Shown piece by piece: positions 5,352-6,342 of a stretch of 6,342 nucleotides of DNA; the stretch's first letter is position 1; each line of letters opens with the position of its first letter. The translations under genes and the position numbers were made by a program. Under the pieces are notes generated by a model that did no database searches, had not been told where the DNA came from, and saw nothing but the letters and a program-made list of their open reading frames with translations. Source of the DNA: Deltaproteobacteria bacterium (GTDB taxonomy: Bacteria; Desulfobacterota_B; Binatia; UBA9968); the NCBI GenBank assembly GCA_005879255.1, contig VBKY01000619.1, positions 1-6,342 on the forward strand, read 5' to 3'.

Positions 5352-6342
5352 TTAGTTGAGCGGATAGAGCAGCTTTGGATTGTCGAAGAAGATTTTGTTC
5401 GTGAGCGCCGGCGGAATGTCCTCGCGCGCGCGCATGGCGGCGACGAGCTGGCGCTCTTCGGATGGATCCTGATGGCCGTAATCGGAACCGATCAACAGAT
5501 GATCCTCGCCGGTGTATTCCGAAATATATTTGACATCCTCGTCCGCTTCGCAGGCGACGAAAATCCGATACTCACGGAACATGTCTTTGTCTGAAGAGAA
5601 TTTCCATTTCTCCCTGAACAGTCTTTTGAGAATATGCATCATGAACGGCACCCAACCCGCCGACGCTTCGATAAAGCCGAATTTGAGGCGTGGAAACTGC
5701 TCTGGAATCTTGTTGGCAATCAGGTCGCGGAACGCGAACAGCGGCTGCACGCGGCTGTGACCGAAAGTGTGGTTTCTTTCTACATCGAATAGGCTCAAGA
5801 ACAGCGGGCAACCTGCGCCGGTGTGGATCAATACCGGAAGGTCCGCATCACTAGCCGTTTGGTAGATCGGATTGAAGTAGGGATTATCCAAGGTCCTTTG
5901 CCCTTCGATACCGCGAAAGAATACTCCCACTGCGCCGTTATCTTTGCCCCATTTGATTTCTTTCACCGACTCCTCGACCGAGTGCAGCGGCGGCACCACG
6001 ACCCATCTCATGCGGCCGCCGGATTTTGCGCAGGCCTGCGCGAGAAATCGGTTGTACGCGCGCGCCAACGCCACGTCCAGTACAGTGTCGTCGGTGATGT
6101 AAATCAAGAACAAAGTGGGAAAGATAACCTGCGTTTCTACGCCGAGCTTATCCATGTCCTTGAGCCGGCCCGAGATATCCGTCATCTCTCGATACGCCAG
6201 ATGAATATCGCCTCGCGACGATTCCAACTTCGACGCCGAGGGCGTGATCAAACGAAAGCTACCCTTGCCGTTAGGCTTGGGGAAAATATTACCGTCGATC
6301 AACCAGAAGGCGTTGCGTGGGCCATAGAGTGTATCCTCCGGG
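5352..6342 (-). CDS. Amidohydrolase_2 family enzyme (cassette 2), 5' end beyond the window
   Basis: The frame ends at TAA 5352-5354 and is open to the right window edge. The codons nearest the edge read PEDTLYGPRNAFWLIDGN, matching the paralogue at 1767-2786, so the TTG at 6302 that could be taken as a start is really the leucine of FWLIDG and the protein continues outward. Visible barrel landmarks are FPTLFLIYITDD, VLIHTGAGCP, FGFIEASAGWVPF and LLIGSDYGHQDP, with the last carrying the conserved aspartate. This fits a metal-dependent hydrolase or decarboxylase of the ACMSD-like group acting on an unknown small carboxylate. The first-strand D-x-x-H segment lies outside the window and cannot be checked. 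It is the first of a probable minus-strand operon with the binding protein and the SemiSWEET-like gene. No frame disruption is seen in the 330 codons present. Confidence 0.93.
   Translation of the reverse strand, partial: PEDTLYGPRNAFWLIDGNIFPKPNGKGSFRLITPSASKLESSRGDIHLAYREMTDISGRLKDMDKLGVETQVIFPTLFLIYITDDTVLDVALARAYNRFLAQACAKSGGRMRWVVVPPLHSVEESVKEIKWGKDNGAVGVFFRGIEGQRTLDNPYFNPIYQTASDADLPVLIHTGAGCPLFLSLFDVERNHTFGHSRVQPLFAFRDLIANKIPEQFPRLKFGFIEASAGWVPFMMHILKRLFREKWKFSSDKDMFREYRIFVACEADEDVKYISEYTGEDHLLIGSDYGHQDPSEERQLVAAMRAREDIPPALTNKIFFDNPKLLYPLN

Noticed and set aside
6300..6302. TTG start for the cassette 2 amidohydrolase
   Set aside because: This codon is the leucine of the conserved FWLIDG segment, and the frame with family identity continues to the window edge.

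Overview
The window comes from an uncultured-type bacterium of moderate GC. Its genes start with ATG or GTG behind GGAGG-like ribosome binding sites, and it carries two paralogous amidohydrolase plus NMT1/THI5-like binding-protein pairs. Gene sets like this are common in environmental Proteobacteria-like, Binatia, Tectomicrobia, NC10 and Rokubacteria genomes. The sequence alone does not fix the phylum.

Layout. At 1-163 (minus strand) lies the start of a Rid/YjgF-family gene that runs off the left edge. A 148-base divergent intergenic region separates it from a plus-strand pair: a small four-helix membrane protein of unknown function (312-710) and a 3-hydroxyisobutyrate dehydrogenase-family reductase (735-1634). 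After a 91-base gap with a possible promoter comes cassette 1 on the plus strand: an amidohydrolase_2 enzyme (1767-2786) and an exported substrate-binding protein (2805-3599). A nested inverted repeat follows (3762-3838). The minus strand then carries, in transcription order from the right edge, cassette 2: an amidohydrolase (cut by the window end, down to 5352), an intact substrate-binding protein (5262-4249) and a SemiSWEET/PQ-loop-like small membrane protein broken by a frameshift (4150-3870).

Cassettes 1 and 2 are diverged paralogues of each other (roughly 60% identity for the amidohydrolases and 50% for the binding proteins, judged by eye) placed tail to tail. The likely job is capture of a small organic solute in the periplasm by the binding protein and hydrolysis or decarboxylation of it or a derivative by the amidohydrolase. 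No ABC permease or ATPase is present in the window, and the substrate cannot be read from sequence.

The most notable observation is damage. In cassette 1 the amidohydrolase lacks its N-terminal metal-binding segment, and a good start (ATG 1726 behind GGAGG) is in the wrong frame. The cassette 1 binding protein has lost about 21 codons with a frame change near 3590, but its C-terminal tail is still readable to 3742. The SemiSWEET-like gene carries a one-base-class frameshift near 3990-4012. Either cassette 1 and the small transporter are decaying, or the assembly holds indel errors. Read mapping would decide.
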